From positions 1 to 41,041 of the forward strand of contig CAMCYF010000021.1 in assembly GCA_945883825.1 (NCBI GenBank): a DNA stretch of 41,041 bases, in the 5' to 3' direction. Each line of letters starts with the position of its first letter. Position 1 is the first letter of the stretch. This DNA comes from Chitinophaga pinensis. GTDB lineage: Bacteria; Bacteroidota; Bacteroidia; Flavobacteriales_D; Crocinitomicaceae. A model generated the notes under the pieces. It searched no databases and was not told where the DNA came from. It saw only the letters and a program-made list of their open reading frames with translations. Positions 1-8,751 of the stretch are shown piece after piece. The position numbers and the translations under genes are program-made.

Positions 1-387
1 GCTCATGTTTCAAACATTGCTCAAAATCCTGACATGAGTTATGCTAAGTCAATGGCTTATATTGATTCAACTTTAGGGTATTTCTGTAGAAGAATTGTAC
101 GTGCTACAAATTTAGATGGGCTAGCAGGAATTAACGAATTGCCAAATGCTGAATCTGGAATTCAAATGTATCCTAATCCTACATCTAATAATATTACAAT
201 TCATTCTGAAAATGGAGCGATTAATTCTATTAAATTATATACAACTGCTGGAAAACTAGTGAAAGAAGAAGCTAATCTTTCTTCTAATCACGTTGACCTA
301 AACAATCTCAATTTAACTGAAGGTCTTTATCTTTGTTCGATTGTAGTTAATGGTCAAACTACTACAAAGCGGTTAATAATTCGTTAA
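1..387 (+). CDS. C-terminal part of a T9SS-exported protein (partial)
   Basis: The reading frame is open from the first base of the window, so this is the 3' end of a larger gene. The last about 75 residues form a type A T9SS sorting domain: a YPNPTSNN motif, a strand-rich middle with KLYTTAGKLV, a GLYL turn, and a basic end (KRLIIR). Such tails direct proteins across the outer membrane and are normally cleaved. The roughly 40 residues before it (YIDSTLGYFCRRI and nearby) resemble the last helix of alpha/beta-hydrolase-type secreted enzymes, but this is too little to name the enzyme. A strong terminator follows directly. The sorting domain is sure; the catalytic identity is unknown. Confidence 0.8.
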   Translation, partial: AHVSNIAQNPDMSYAKSMAYIDSTLGYFCRRIVRATNLDGLAGINELPNAESGIQMYPNPTSNNITIHSENGAINSIKLYTTAGKLVKEEANLSSNHVDLNNLNLTEGLYLCSIVVNGQTTTKRLIIR

Positions 388-410
388 GTATCATACATTG
401 ATTTTCTTTA

Positions 411-449
411 AAAAGAGAGCTTGTTTAAATACAAGCTCTCTTTTTTTTT
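411..449 (+). terminator. Rho-independent terminator after the T9SS cargo gene
   Basis: A perfect 13-bp inverted repeat pairs 411-423 (AAAAGAGAGCTTG) with 432-444. The loop is 8 nt, and the 3' arm runs into an uninterrupted T tract to 449. It lies 24 bases after the upstream stop codon. The A-rich left arm gives some T-rich sequence on the other strand, so it may also limit read-through from the M28 peptidase gene that converges on it. Confidence 0.9.
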
Positions 450-544
450 GCTATCGCAAATAAGCTACTTCTTAATTTTTGAAAACTCATGACCTCTTTT
501 GTCTTTTAAAAGAGTATATTTCTTGAATTAAGTTCTTTAAGGAT

Positions 545-1546
545 TTACTTTTCAGATTTATCAACAACAGGCCTATTTTTTCTATTAGCCAATTCCCAAG
601 CTATTACAAAAGCCAATTGAGTTCTTTTTTGCAAGGCATCAAATTCTATTTTATCTACCTCATCTGTAGCTTGATGATAATCATCGTGGACACCATTAAA
701 AAGAAAAACAGAAGGGATATTGTGCTTTGCAAAATTATAATGATCAGAACGGTAGTAAAAACGATTTGGGTCTTTTCGACTGTTGTATTTATAATCTAAT
801 TTGATGTTTATATACTTTTTGTTAACATCTTCGCACACATTGTATAAATCAGTAGAAAGGAAATTAGAGCCAATTAAATAGATATAATTATTCGACTTTA
901 AATGAAACTCATCACGACGTCCAATCATATCAATATTAACATCTGATATTGTATTTTCTAGAGGGAATAAAGGATTTTCTGTGTAGTAACTTGAACCATA
1001 CAAACCATGTTCTTCTCCAGTTACATGAAGGAATAAAATAGAACGTTTTGGACCATAACCATCTTTTTTTGCTTCTTGAAAAGCTTGTGCTATTTCCAAT
1101 AAAGCGACTGTCCCAGAACCATCATCATCCGCACCATTGTAAATTTCCCCATCAATTATTCCGATATGATCATAATGAGCGGATACAACGACAATTTCTT
1201 CTGGTTTTTCAGAACCTTCAATAAATGCCCATATATTTTCTGAATCAGGTAAACCCTTCATAAAAGCAGATGGTACTTTTTGATAAAAATTAGTAGCTCC
1301 TTTTGGAAAAGAAATACCGTTGTTTTTGTAGGTTTTAATTAGATAAACCCCCGCTTTCTTTTGACCTTCAGTTCCCGTGTCTCTTCCTTCCATTTCATCA
1401 GAAGCTACAATTTCTAAATGAGTTTTTAAATCTGAAATGGAAATTGTACTGATGTATTTTGTAAGATCAAAAAAACTTTTTGTTTGAGCAAAACTAGAAC
1501 TTAGAAAAAATAGATAAAGAGGGGCTAATAGAACTTTACTTCTCAT
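545..1546 (-). CDS. Secreted M28-family zinc metallopeptidase
   Basis: A 333-residue exported aminopeptidase-like hydrolase. Residues 1-20 are a signal peptide ending SSFAQ. The M28 two-zinc site is complete: AHYDH (His124), GADDDGSG (Asp140, bridging), the EE pair in TGEEHG (Glu178 catalytic base, Glu179 ligand), NIDMIGR (Asp206) and DDYHQATDE (His291). Length and motif order fit the single-domain M28 peptidases common in Bacteroidota. There is no T9SS tail, so it probably stays periplasmic or is exported another way. It is the last gene of a minus-strand run of three exported proteins, 46 bases after the NHL protein, and may share its transcript. Substrate specificity cannot be read from sequence. 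Confidence 0.9.
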   Translation of the reverse strand: MRSKVLLAPLYLFFLSSSFAQTKSFFDLTKYISTISISDLKTHLEIVASDEMEGRDTGTEGQKKAGVYLIKTYKNNGISFPKGATNFYQKVPSAFMKGLPDSENIWAFIEGSEKPEEIVVVSAHYDHIGIIDGEIYNGADDDGSGTVALLEIAQAFQEAKKDGYGPKRSILFLHVTGEEHGLYGSSYYTENPLFPLENTISDVNIDMIGRRDEFHLKSNNYIYLIGSNFLSTDLYNVCEDVNKKYINIKLDYKYNSRKDPNRFYYRSDHYNFAKHNIPSVFLFNGVHDDYHQATDEVDKIEFDALQKRTQLAFVIAWELANRKNRPVVDKSEK

Positions 1547-1592
1547 AACAGTAGATTTTAAATTAATAAGACAAGAAAAAGATACGACTAAA

Positions 1593-2645
1593 TTAATTTA
1601 CTTTTATAAATCGCTCAATACCAATAAGAATTTTCTTATTGTCATATAGTCGAACAAAATAGGTTCCTTTTTGAAGATTTTTAACATCTATATTAGTCTC
1701 AAAAGAATCTTCAACAGGGTAAATACCGCTGATAATCCCACTTTCATTAATTAGTTCAATTCGAGCTATTTTCTTTTCGGATGATGAAACAAACAAAAGA
1801 TTTGCACTTGGATTTGGATAAATCGCTACTTCGCTGAAATTTTGTTCTAGAAGTGTTGCTGTGGATTGGCCAACAAAGGTCAAGGTGTTATTCCCAGAAT
1901 TTGGAATTGCTAAGGTATCTGTTAAATCATTGTAATAAATATCCGCAGGACTACTCAGACCACTTACTATTGATACTGGAGTACTTGTAAAATCATTGTT
2001 GTATTTATACACGCTATTTGTGCCCCAAGTAGAAATATAAAAATCGCCATTTGTTTTGCGTGCTATTCCATCAATATTCGTGTAGGAGGTAGTTAAAATT
2101 GTTGTTACCGTAGAATCTGCTAATGAACATCTTTTAATTTTTGCTGCTGATCCCCAATTCACAAACACCAAAGAATTGCTTGGCTCATCGAAAATAATTC
2201 CATTTGGAGATTGCGTTAAATTCTGTGCAAAAAGATTAAAAGTTTGAGTAGCAATCTTTATTCTATAAATTTTCTTTGCTGAAAAATCTGTTACAAATAA
2301 ATTTCCAGAATTGTCATGCGTGATGCCATTTAAAAATGTAGCTCCGAGATTTACAGAAAAAACTTGTAAGCCCGTTGTTAAGTCAAAGCCTAAAACCTTT
2401 CCGCCACAACAAGCATAAACAGTAGTTCCAACAACTTCAATTCCATAGGGATTTGGAGAAATTCCTCCAACAAATTGTGTGATGGTTCCATTACTACTTC
2501 GCTGCATGATTTTACCATTTGAGCTATTTGCAATCAAATAACGGTTATTAATTGGGTCAAAATCGATACTTTCTGGTCCATTCAATTGCCCAAAATAAAG
2601 GGAATAAAGAAATAAGAAGGATATAAATAAGCTATTTTTTTTCAT
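1593..2645 (-). CDS. Secreted NHL/SMP-30-like beta-propeller with T9SS tail
   Basis: A 350-residue protein with a signal peptide (residues 1-20, ending YFGQ), then a six-bladed propeller region of NHL/SMP-30 type with recurrent GI..D..GNLFV / NGIIFDEPSNSL-type blades. From about residue 270 it has a type A T9SS sorting domain (YPNPSANLL, GTYFVRLY, basic end). It lies 11 bases downstream of the glucose/sorbosone-dehydrogenase-like gene, so the two are almost surely co-transcribed. NHL-type propellers bind ligands or act as lactonases; no clear metal-site set was identified here, so the role (binding protein or lactone hydrolase) is open. Confidence 0.8.
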   Translation of the reverse strand: MKKNSLFISFLFLYSLYFGQLNGPESIDFDPINNRYLIANSSNGKIMQRSSNGTITQFVGGISPNPYGIEVVGTTVYACCGGKVLGFDLTTGLQVFSVNLGATFLNGITHDNSGNLFVTDFSAKKIYRIKIATQTFNLFAQNLTQSPNGIIFDEPSNSLVFVNWGSAAKIKRCSLADSTVTTILTTSYTNIDGIARKTNGDFYISTWGTNSVYKYNNDFTSTPVSIVSGLSSPADIYYNDLTDTLAIPNSGNNTLTFVGQSTATLLEQNFSEVAIYPNPSANLLFVSSSEKKIARIELINESGIISGIYPVEDSFETNIDVKNLQKGTYFVRLYDNKKILIGIERFIKVN

Positions 2646-2656
2646 ATGAAAGTTAA

Positions 2657-4162
2657 TTATTTAATAATAAGCATCCGTTTTGTAGATATAAAAACTAAGG
2701 TGTTGTTTTCTTTCACTTCCATCGTATAAAAGTAATTGCCATTTTTCAAATCCATAGGATAATTTAATTGAACAGTGTGCGTGCCTGATGAAGTAGTTTG
2801 AGAATAAGCACAGCTTAACTTTCGTCCTGTTTCATCATAAATAGTGATTGAAACATCAGCTGTTTTAGCAATTGTAAAATCAATCATTGAATTTCCTGAA
2901 CTTGGATTTGGATAATTTTGCCCCAATTCATTTGCTAAGGATTTATTTTCCTCAAGCGACAAATTTGAAGGACAAATCTTATAAATTTTTCCATTCGTTG
3001 TATATCCTCCATTCATTGCATAAATACAGCCTTCAGGACCTTGCTTCAATGTTGTTAAACCGCCTTCACCAGTGCCGGTTAAATCAGCCCACTGAACATT
3101 ACTTGTAACAATATCATAGTCAGGAGCATTCCCTAAAGTCAAGTTATACATTCTACCGTTATCATTATCCGCAATCAGTAAATGATTTGTTAAGGAAGGA
3201 ATTACACTACTTGAATAAAACAAACAACCTGTTATCCCTGGAAGAGGAGTTCCAAACTCTGCAATGGGATTGGTTAATCCAGGGTAAGAGCACAAGACTG
3301 ATGTTGAATTATACCTGTAATTCCCCTCACAGGTAATCCACCCATAATTCTTGCCAGGAGTAATAAAATCTACCTCATCCCACTTATTATAACCATTTTC
3401 AGAAGCATAGAGACTTCCATTGTTCGGATTAAAGCACAAGCCAAAAATATTTCTATGGCCATAAGACCAAATACGGTCATCGTTTCCAGAAGCAACATTT
3501 CCATCATCGTAAAAAGGATTATCTGTAGGAATACTTCCATCTGTATTTATTCGTAAAATCTTTCCATAAGGAGTGTTTTTGGTATCAGCATAATTTGTTG
3601 AAGTATCAGCAGCTAAAGATTGCCCTTTTGCAAGATCTCCAATTGTTATAAATAATTTTGTTGCATCACTTGGTTTAAATTCAATTATTCCACCGACATG
3701 ATTACCTGCTATATTTTCAGCTACATTAATATCAAGTATAATCAATGGATTTATGCCAATGTTATTAGATTCTGTAAATCGCACAACACGAATTCGCTCA
3801 TCACCATTGTATTTATGATTGTAATAAGCATAAACATAATTATTTGTAGAAAAACTTGGATCTAATGCTAGCCCCAATAATCCTCGCTCAAAATCACATT
3901 GAACTGAATCGGTTAAATCATAAAATGTAGAAAGCAAAGCACCTGAATTACTGTAAACTAAAATTTTACCGTTTGCACAAGAGCCACTTGAATTGCCTCC
4001 TTTTTGAGTAATGAAATAGCGTTGGTCTGCTGACACATCAAAGTGAACAGGGTATTGTAAACCAGTTATCACATTTGTTTTAACAAAACCTGTAGGAATT
4101 GTTTGGGAATAAAAATTGCTAAAAGTCAAGCAGAATAAAATTGATAAACTAATTAATTTCAT
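2657..4162 (-). CDS. Secreted PQQ-type glucose/sorbosone dehydrogenase-like protein with T9SS tail
   Basis: A 501-residue protein with signal peptide 1-20 (FSNFYSQ). The propeller matches the soluble glucose/sorbosone dehydrogenase (GSDH) family: ERGLLGLALDP (about 92-101), NHVGG with the position of the catalytic His (His155), LFITIGD, TPYGKILRI, IWSYGHRN, and ASENG...DEVD..PGKNYGW. The family oxidises sugars with pyrroloquinoline quinone, but many Bacteroidota members have no proven activity. The last about 90 residues are a T9SS type A domain (QNYPNPSSG). It heads a minus-strand run with the NHL propeller and the M28 peptidase. No PQQ synthesis genes are in the window. Confidence 0.85.
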   Translation of the reverse strand: MKLISLSILFCLTFSNFYSQTIPTGFVKTNVITGLQYPVHFDVSADQRYFITQKGGNSSGSCANGKILVYSNSGALLSTFYDLTDSVQCDFERGLLGLALDPSFSTNNYVYAYYNHKYNGDERIRVVRFTESNNIGINPLIILDINVAENIAGNHVGGIIEFKPSDATKLFITIGDLAKGQSLAADTSTNYADTKNTPYGKILRINTDGSIPTDNPFYDDGNVASGNDDRIWSYGHRNIFGLCFNPNNGSLYASENGYNKWDEVDFITPGKNYGWITCEGNYRYNSTSVLCSYPGLTNPIAEFGTPLPGITGCLFYSSSVIPSLTNHLLIADNDNGRMYNLTLGNAPDYDIVTSNVQWADLTGTGEGGLTTLKQGPEGCIYAMNGGYTTNGKIYKICPSNLSLEENKSLANELGQNYPNPSSGNSMIDFTIAKTADVSITIYDETGRKLSCAYSQTTSSGTHTVQLNYPMDLKNGNYFYTMEVKENNTLVFISTKRMLIIK

Positions 4163-4176
4163 AGATGTTATTTTTA

Positions 4177-4184
4177 CAAATATA
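4177..4184 (-). promoter_or_regulatory. -7 promoter box for the GSDH-like gene
   Basis: TATATTTG on the minus strand matches the Bacteroidota -7 consensus TAnnTTTG and ends 14 bases before the start codon. No good TTG box was found at the expected upstream distance, so this rests on the -7 box and its position only. Confidence 0.4.
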
Positions 4185-4214
4185 AAGTAAGCCTTTTATA
4201 TTTAGTTAATTCTC

Positions 4215-4244
4215 TTTGTTTATTTCATTTATGCACTAACTTTA
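4215..4244 (+). promoter_or_regulatory. Promoter of the Kelch-like gene
   Basis: TTTG (4215-4218), an 18-base spacer, then TAACTTTA (4237-4244). This fits the Bacteroidota pattern TTTG-N19-TAnnTTTG with one mismatch in the last base. The start codon is 22 bases downstream. The same -7 sequence occurs before the cold-shock gene in this window. Confidence 0.45.
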
Positions 4245-4266
4245 CAGTGGCTATTTTCTAATATCT

Positions 4267-5868
4267 ATGGTAACATCTTTCAAAAATTTAACCTTGGTTC
4301 TTTTTTCAAGTTTTGTAAGTATGTTAATACACGCACAACTTGGGCCTGAAGTTCCATTTAGCTTAAGTATTGAACCAATCCAGGGAACTTTTATTACTGG
4401 TACACATTCATCAGCGATTGCAAAGTCTGGAGATAAATGGCTAGTTATTGGTGGAAGAATTAATGGTTTGCATGGGCTAAATAGTAATGATGGATTTCCA
4501 ACGGAACTTGCAAATGAGTATATTATTGTTTTGGATACAACTAATTGGACAGAATCAATTGCGTCTTTAAATCAATTACCAGCATCCATTGCCGACCCCT
4601 TGCGGTCAACCAATATGGAGTACATTCAAATGGGCTCGTATTTGTATATGGCTGGCGGTTATGGGCGAGATAACGTTGCAGGAATATTTGTTACTTTTCC
4701 CAAGCTAACAGCAATTCACGTTGATAGTATGATAAATGCGGTTTTAAACGGAGAAAGCATTGCACCACACATTCGACAGATAACTGATTCTCGGTTTCAA
4801 GTTTGTGGCGGAGAATTAGGTAATATTGGTCAAGAACTCTATTTACTTTTTGGACATAATTTTGGTGGGAGGTATACTGATCCGCCTACTCCCCTATTTA
4901 CACAAACTTACACAGACAGAATCACAAAATTTTCATTATTAGATGATGGAATTACAATGACTCCTCAAAGTTTTGTGGATTTTATAGATACAAATTATTT
5001 TCACAGAAGAGATTTAAATGTTGGTCCAATTATAAAATCAAATGGAGAATTTGGATTGAAAGCTTATAGTGGTGTATTTCAAAAAACACGTAATCTGCCC
5101 TTTCGAGAGACGATCACAATAACGCAAGACACAAATGAAATAAATACAAGCTATGAGCAAGTAATGAGTCATTACAATTGTGCGATGATTCCAATTTTTG
5201 ATACACTTACAAAAAAAATGTATACTACTTTTCTTGGGGGAATGAGTTTGTACAATTATATGCCCTCAACCAATGAATTTATTTATGATTCTTTAATTCC
5301 TTTTATTTCTGACATTACTACTATGACAACACATCCCGGAGGTGCTATGGATGAAACAGTAATGTCAACGCAACTTCCTGGTTTGTTAGGCTCAAACGCA
5401 AAATTTATTTTAGATACAGGAATCAGCCATTTTTCAAATGAAGTAATTGACATTCGCAGTCTTCCGAACACCAAAACTTTAATCGGATATCTTTATGGCG
5501 GAATTCGAGCAGAAGCACCAAATCTTGGAGCATCTTCGGCTAACGATACAATTTACAGAATATATTTGACTGCAAACAATTCTAATTCACTTTTAAACTT
5601 GGAGGACGAGCTTGGGGATGTATTGGTTTATCCAGTTCCAGCTTCAAATAACCTTAATATTGATTTACAAACTAAAAATCCATTGGAAATAAACGCTTCA
5701 CTTTTTGATTTAAATCTCAAGAAAATAAGTTCTTTTCATACGGTTAGTTTAAATCCAGGAAAACATACGCTTCCACTTTCAATAGCAAATGTAGCCAATG
5801 GCTTTTATTACCTTGAAATTAAGAGTGAAAAAACTATTATTCGTAAAAAAGTTCAGGTTTTTCATTAA
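4267..5868 (+). CDS. Secreted Kelch-like repeat protein with T9SS tail
   Basis: A 533-residue exported protein. Residues 1-24 form a signal peptide (SMLIHAQ). Kelch/galactose-oxidase-like blade motifs follow: WLVIGGRINGLHG near residue 60, YLYMAGGYGRD near 125, LYLLFGHNFGGRY near 195 and MYTTFLGGMSLY near 320, suggesting a beta-propeller over about 400 residues. From about residue 447 it has a T9SS type A domain (VLVYPVPASNNL, GFYYLEIKS, KKVQVF end). It is transcribed away from the GSDH-like gene. No catalytic residues could be assigned, so an adhesin or binding role is as likely as an enzyme. Confidence 0.75.
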   Translation: MVTSFKNLTLVLFSSFVSMLIHAQLGPEVPFSLSIEPIQGTFITGTHSSAIAKSGDKWLVIGGRINGLHGLNSNDGFPTELANEYIIVLDTTNWTESIASLNQLPASIADPLRSTNMEYIQMGSYLYMAGGYGRDNVAGIFVTFPKLTAIHVDSMINAVLNGESIAPHIRQITDSRFQVCGGELGNIGQELYLLFGHNFGGRYTDPPTPLFTQTYTDRITKFSLLDDGITMTPQSFVDFIDTNYFHRRDLNVGPIIKSNGEFGLKAYSGVFQKTRNLPFRETITITQDTNEINTSYEQVMSHYNCAMIPIFDTLTKKMYTTFLGGMSLYNYMPSTNEFIYDSLIPFISDITTMTTHPGGAMDETVMSTQLPGLLGSNAKFILDTGISHFSNEVIDIRSLPNTKTLIGYLYGGIRAEAPNLGASSANDTIYRIYLTANNSNSLLNLEDELGDVLVYPVPASNNLNIDLQTKNPLEINASLFDLNLKKISSFHTVSLNPGKHTLPLSIANVANGFYYLEIKSEKTIIRKKVQVFH

Positions 5869-5945
5869 AAATAAGTAGCTAATTGCACCATTTATTTTTA
5901 AAAAAAAAGCTTGTGTGTATTTTTTATTAACATATAAAATTTTTC

Positions 5946-5953
5946 TACCTTTG
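5946..5953 (+). promoter_or_regulatory. -7 promoter box for the ankyrin-DOMON pair
   Basis: TACCTTTG matches TAnnTTTG and lies 33 bases before the ankyrin gene start. The region about 20 bases upstream is a T run rather than a clear TTTG. Confidence 0.35.
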
Positions 5954-5986
5954 GTTTGTTAAATATCGATTTAAAATCATGCTTTT

Positions 5987-6526
5987 ATGAAGTCAAAGTT
6001 TATTATCCAAGTCTTTCTTAGCATTTTTTTAGTGCCTCAAATCGGGTATTCTCAATCCATACATGATCTTGCCAGAACTGGAAGTTTAACCTCAATGGAG
6101 CAACATTTAAAAAAGACTCCAAGTGATTTAAATTCGCTTTCTGAACAAGGTATTACTCCTTTTATTTTAGCTTGTTATAGAGGAAATAATGCTGTTGCAA
6201 AATTGTTAATAGAAAAAGGAGCTGATGTTGGGTATTGTACTTCAGAAGGAACTGCAATTTTTGGCTTGATTTTCAAAGATAATTTAGAAATTTTAAATTA
6301 TATTTTGGAAAAAGGATATTCTCCAAATGATACCTGTCAATTTAGTCAATTTGGATCTCCTATAAATTTTGCTATGAGTTTGAGACGGTATTCTGTTATT
6401 TCTATGCTACTAAAATATGGAGCCAAAACTGACAATCTAAATACACAAGGACAAAACCTGAAAGATTTACTACTATTCTATAAAGACGAACAATTAACTA
6501 AACTTTTTGAAGCATATGAAAAATAA
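5987..6526 (+). CDS. Exported ankyrin-repeat protein
   Basis: A 179-residue protein with a signal peptide (residues 1-23, ending IGYSQ) and about four ankyrin repeats. The clearest is near residues 54-80 (GITPFILACYRGN...KLLIEKGADV); weaker copies end LEKGYSPND and LLKYGAKTD. Export suggests periplasmic action, where ankyrin proteins usually bind a partner protein. Its 3' end overlaps the next gene by 11 bases, which points to translational coupling with the DOMON protein. The fold is clear; the binding partner is inference. Confidence 0.8.
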   Translation: MKSKFIIQVFLSIFLVPQIGYSQSIHDLARTGSLTSMEQHLKKTPSDLNSLSEQGITPFILACYRGNNAVAKLLIEKGADVGYCTSEGTAIFGLIFKDNLEILNYILEKGYSPNDTCQFSQFGSPINFAMSLRRYSVISMLLKYGAKTDNLNTQGQNLKDLLLFYKDEQLTKLFEAYEK

Positions 6527-8678
6527 ATCACTACTCTTATTTCTACTTGTATTTTCTCAATGGTCTTTTTCTCAGACATTCACAACAGGTGTTGTCAATT
6601 TATCCTCAACTGCAGGTTTAACAATGTCTGTCAAACTTGATATAAGTTCAAACGTAACCATGACTATTACTGGGCCATCATTAAGGTGGTTTGCTCTTGG
6701 ATTTGGTGCTGTTAATATGGCTAATGGAACAGATGTTGTTGGTGTTCATTCTGCTGGAGCGTTACCAAATTTTGATGCTAAATTAACTGGTAATGCTGCA
6801 CCAGTTACAGACGCACAACAAAATTGGACAATCACATCAGATCAAGTGGCTGCAGGAGTTAGAACCATAATAGCAACTCGTGCATTAAATACAGGAGATG
6901 CCAATGATTATGCATTCTCTGCTGCAACTGGGACCCTTTCTTTAATATGGGCTAGGGGAAGTTCAAATTCTTTTACTTATTCAGGCCACGGAACTACAAA
7001 CCGTGGTGTTGTAAATGCTACTTTCAGTGCAGTCGCTCCTACTCTAACTATTTCTTCAAGCAATAGTACAATTTGCTCGGGCTCATCTACTACCTTAACA
7101 GCCAACTCGACCGCAGGAGTAAGTTACTTATGGAGTCCTGGAGGGCAAACCACAGCGAGTATAACTGTAAATCCAGTAATTACTACAACTTACACTTGCA
7201 CCGCAACTGAAAATGGAGCTAGTACAACAGCAAATAGTGTTATAACAGTAAATCCTACCCCAACAGTTAACACTATTCCAAACACTTCTTTTTGCAATGG
7301 ATTATTTACTTCCACATTTACTTTTTCAGGGACACCAGGTGCAAGTTATAATTGGGTAAATTCAAATACAAATATTGGCTTAGGAGCTTCTGGAACTGGA
7401 AATATCACCCCTTTTCTAACACCTGATACTATTTTAACGATGACAACAGGAACTATTGTGGTGACGCCAACTTTAAACGGATGTTCAGGAACTCCTATGA
7501 CTTTTAGCATTTCCATTAATCCTACCCCATCGACTTATCAATTTGATTGGAACTATTGTCACGGAGAAGTTACAACTCCAGTTGCATGGCAAAATGGATT
7601 TGTTGCTGCAAATAACGTAATTTGGACAAACTCCAATACAAGTATTGGCTTAGGAGCTTCTGGAATTGGGACAATTCCATCTTTTACAGCTATCAATCTT
7701 GGGGCAAATCAAATTATCTCAACAATTGTTGCAACCCCACAATTTATTAGCAATGGAGTCGCATGCAGTGGATTTCCAGTCACTATTTTCTATTATATAA
7801 ACCCCCAACCCTTTGTTAATCCGATTCCCGACATCTCGATCTGTAATGGTGATACACTAGGTACGATTAGTTTTTCAGGTGTTGCAACTAGTTTTGAATG
7901 GATAAATTCTCAACAATCAATTGGTATACCTGCTAGTGGAGTCGGAAATATTAATTCCTTCGTACCTCAACTTTCAGGTGGAAATTCCAATAGTGCACTA
8001 ATAACTGTGACGCCTCATTACTTAGAAATTCATGCTTGTTTAGGGATACCAGATACCTTTCTAATAACTGTTTCAACAACATTATCTTCTACAATCAATC
8101 AAACTGCATGTAATTCATACATTTGGAATGGAGATACACTCACAACAAGTGGCACATATAGTGCTTTGTTTCCAAATACTGGAGGTTGTGATTCACTGGC
8201 CAATTTAAATCTAACAATAGAAACCGCTCCTATAACTCCTATGATAAGTGTTTCCAGTGGCAATCAGTTTTCTATATTACCTTCTTCCATTCAAAGTGGT
8301 GTAAATTATCAGTGGGTAATTTGTCCTGAACTTATTGATATTGATGGAGCTACTGATACGATTTTTGCACCAAGTGATGGCGGAGAATATGCGGTTGTAG
8401 CTACTAATAGTTGTGGCTCAGTTACTTCTGATTGTTATCTTTCAACTGTTTCAGTATTAAATACTGAAATAGAGAAATACAAGGTATATCCAACGATATT
8501 AGCCTGTGGTGAGCTGCTGCATTTACCATCCTCCAAAACATATAATTTATATGATCTTCAGGGAAGTTTAATATGCTCTATTCCAGAATCTATAAATGAA
8601 TTAAGAATGGATTTTCCAGCAGGTCTTTATTTACTAAATAATGAAGGGAAAACGATTAAGATAGTGCTGACAAAGTAA
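6516..8678 (+). CDS. Exported DOMON-domain protein with Ig-like repeats
   Basis: The ATG at 6516 is chosen rather than an upstream TTG at 6507, giving 720 residues and a clean signal peptide (FSQWSFSQ). Residues about 20-175 look like a DOMON domain: WFALGFG, a D..QNW segment, ATRALNTGD with NDYAFS, IWARG and a late SGHG. DOMON domains bind haem or sugars. Ig/PKD-like repeats follow, with proline-rich linkers (VNPTPT) and three copies of a segment containing W(V/T/I)NS...IG. The end (GLYLLNNEGKTIKIVLTK) resembles a T9SS sorting domain, though the YPNP motif is reduced to VYPT. It overlaps the ankyrin gene by 11 bases. A surface redox or adhesin role is possible. Confidence 0.75.
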   Translation: MKNKSLLLFLLVFSQWSFSQTFTTGVVNLSSTAGLTMSVKLDISSNVTMTITGPSLRWFALGFGAVNMANGTDVVGVHSAGALPNFDAKLTGNAAPVTDAQQNWTITSDQVAAGVRTIIATRALNTGDANDYAFSAATGTLSLIWARGSSNSFTYSGHGTTNRGVVNATFSAVAPTLTISSSNSTICSGSSTTLTANSTAGVSYLWSPGGQTTASITVNPVITTTYTCTATENGASTTANSVITVNPTPTVNTIPNTSFCNGLFTSTFTFSGTPGASYNWVNSNTNIGLGASGTGNITPFLTPDTILTMTTGTIVVTPTLNGCSGTPMTFSISINPTPSTYQFDWNYCHGEVTTPVAWQNGFVAANNVIWTNSNTSIGLGASGIGTIPSFTAINLGANQIISTIVATPQFISNGVACSGFPVTIFYYINPQPFVNPIPDISICNGDTLGTISFSGVATSFEWINSQQSIGIPASGVGNINSFVPQLSGGNSNSALITVTPHYLEIHACLGIPDTFLITVSTTLSSTINQTACNSYIWNGDTLTTSGTYSALFPNTGGCDSLANLNLTIETAPITPMISVSSGNQFSILPSSIQSGVNYQWVICPELIDIDGATDTIFAPSDGGEYAVVATNSCGSVTSDCYLSTVSVLNTEIEKYKVYPTILACGELLHLPSSKTYNLYDLQGSLICSIPESINELRMDFPAGLYLLNNEGKTIKIVLTK
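7374..7665 (+). repeat. Internal 270-bp-spaced repeat in the DOMON gene
   Basis: ATTGGCTTAGGAGCTTCTGG occurs at 7374 and again, exactly, at about 7644. The spacing is about 270 bases (90 residues), and flanking bases are also similar (ACAAATA/ACAAGTA before, AACTGG/AATTGG after). A third, more diverged copy lies near 7919. This marks a fairly recent duplication of one Ig-like domain. Confidence 0.7.
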
Positions 8679-8751
8679 ATTATCTAGTGAAAAGTTATAC
8701 CACAGAAATTAGGTAAAAAAAAATTGTGTGATTTAAAGAATTATTTAAAGA

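Noticed and set aside
617..799. Small frame on the plus strand opposite the M28 peptidase
   Set aside because: Lies fully inside a well-supported gene on the other strand and its translation resembles no protein; the same holds for the other antisense frames, e.g. 2887-3108, 17125-17436, 21870-22163 and 40255-40542.
5867..5899. AAAAATAA/TTATTTTT pairing after the Kelch-like gene
   Set aside because: Loop of about 17 bases and A:T pairs only.
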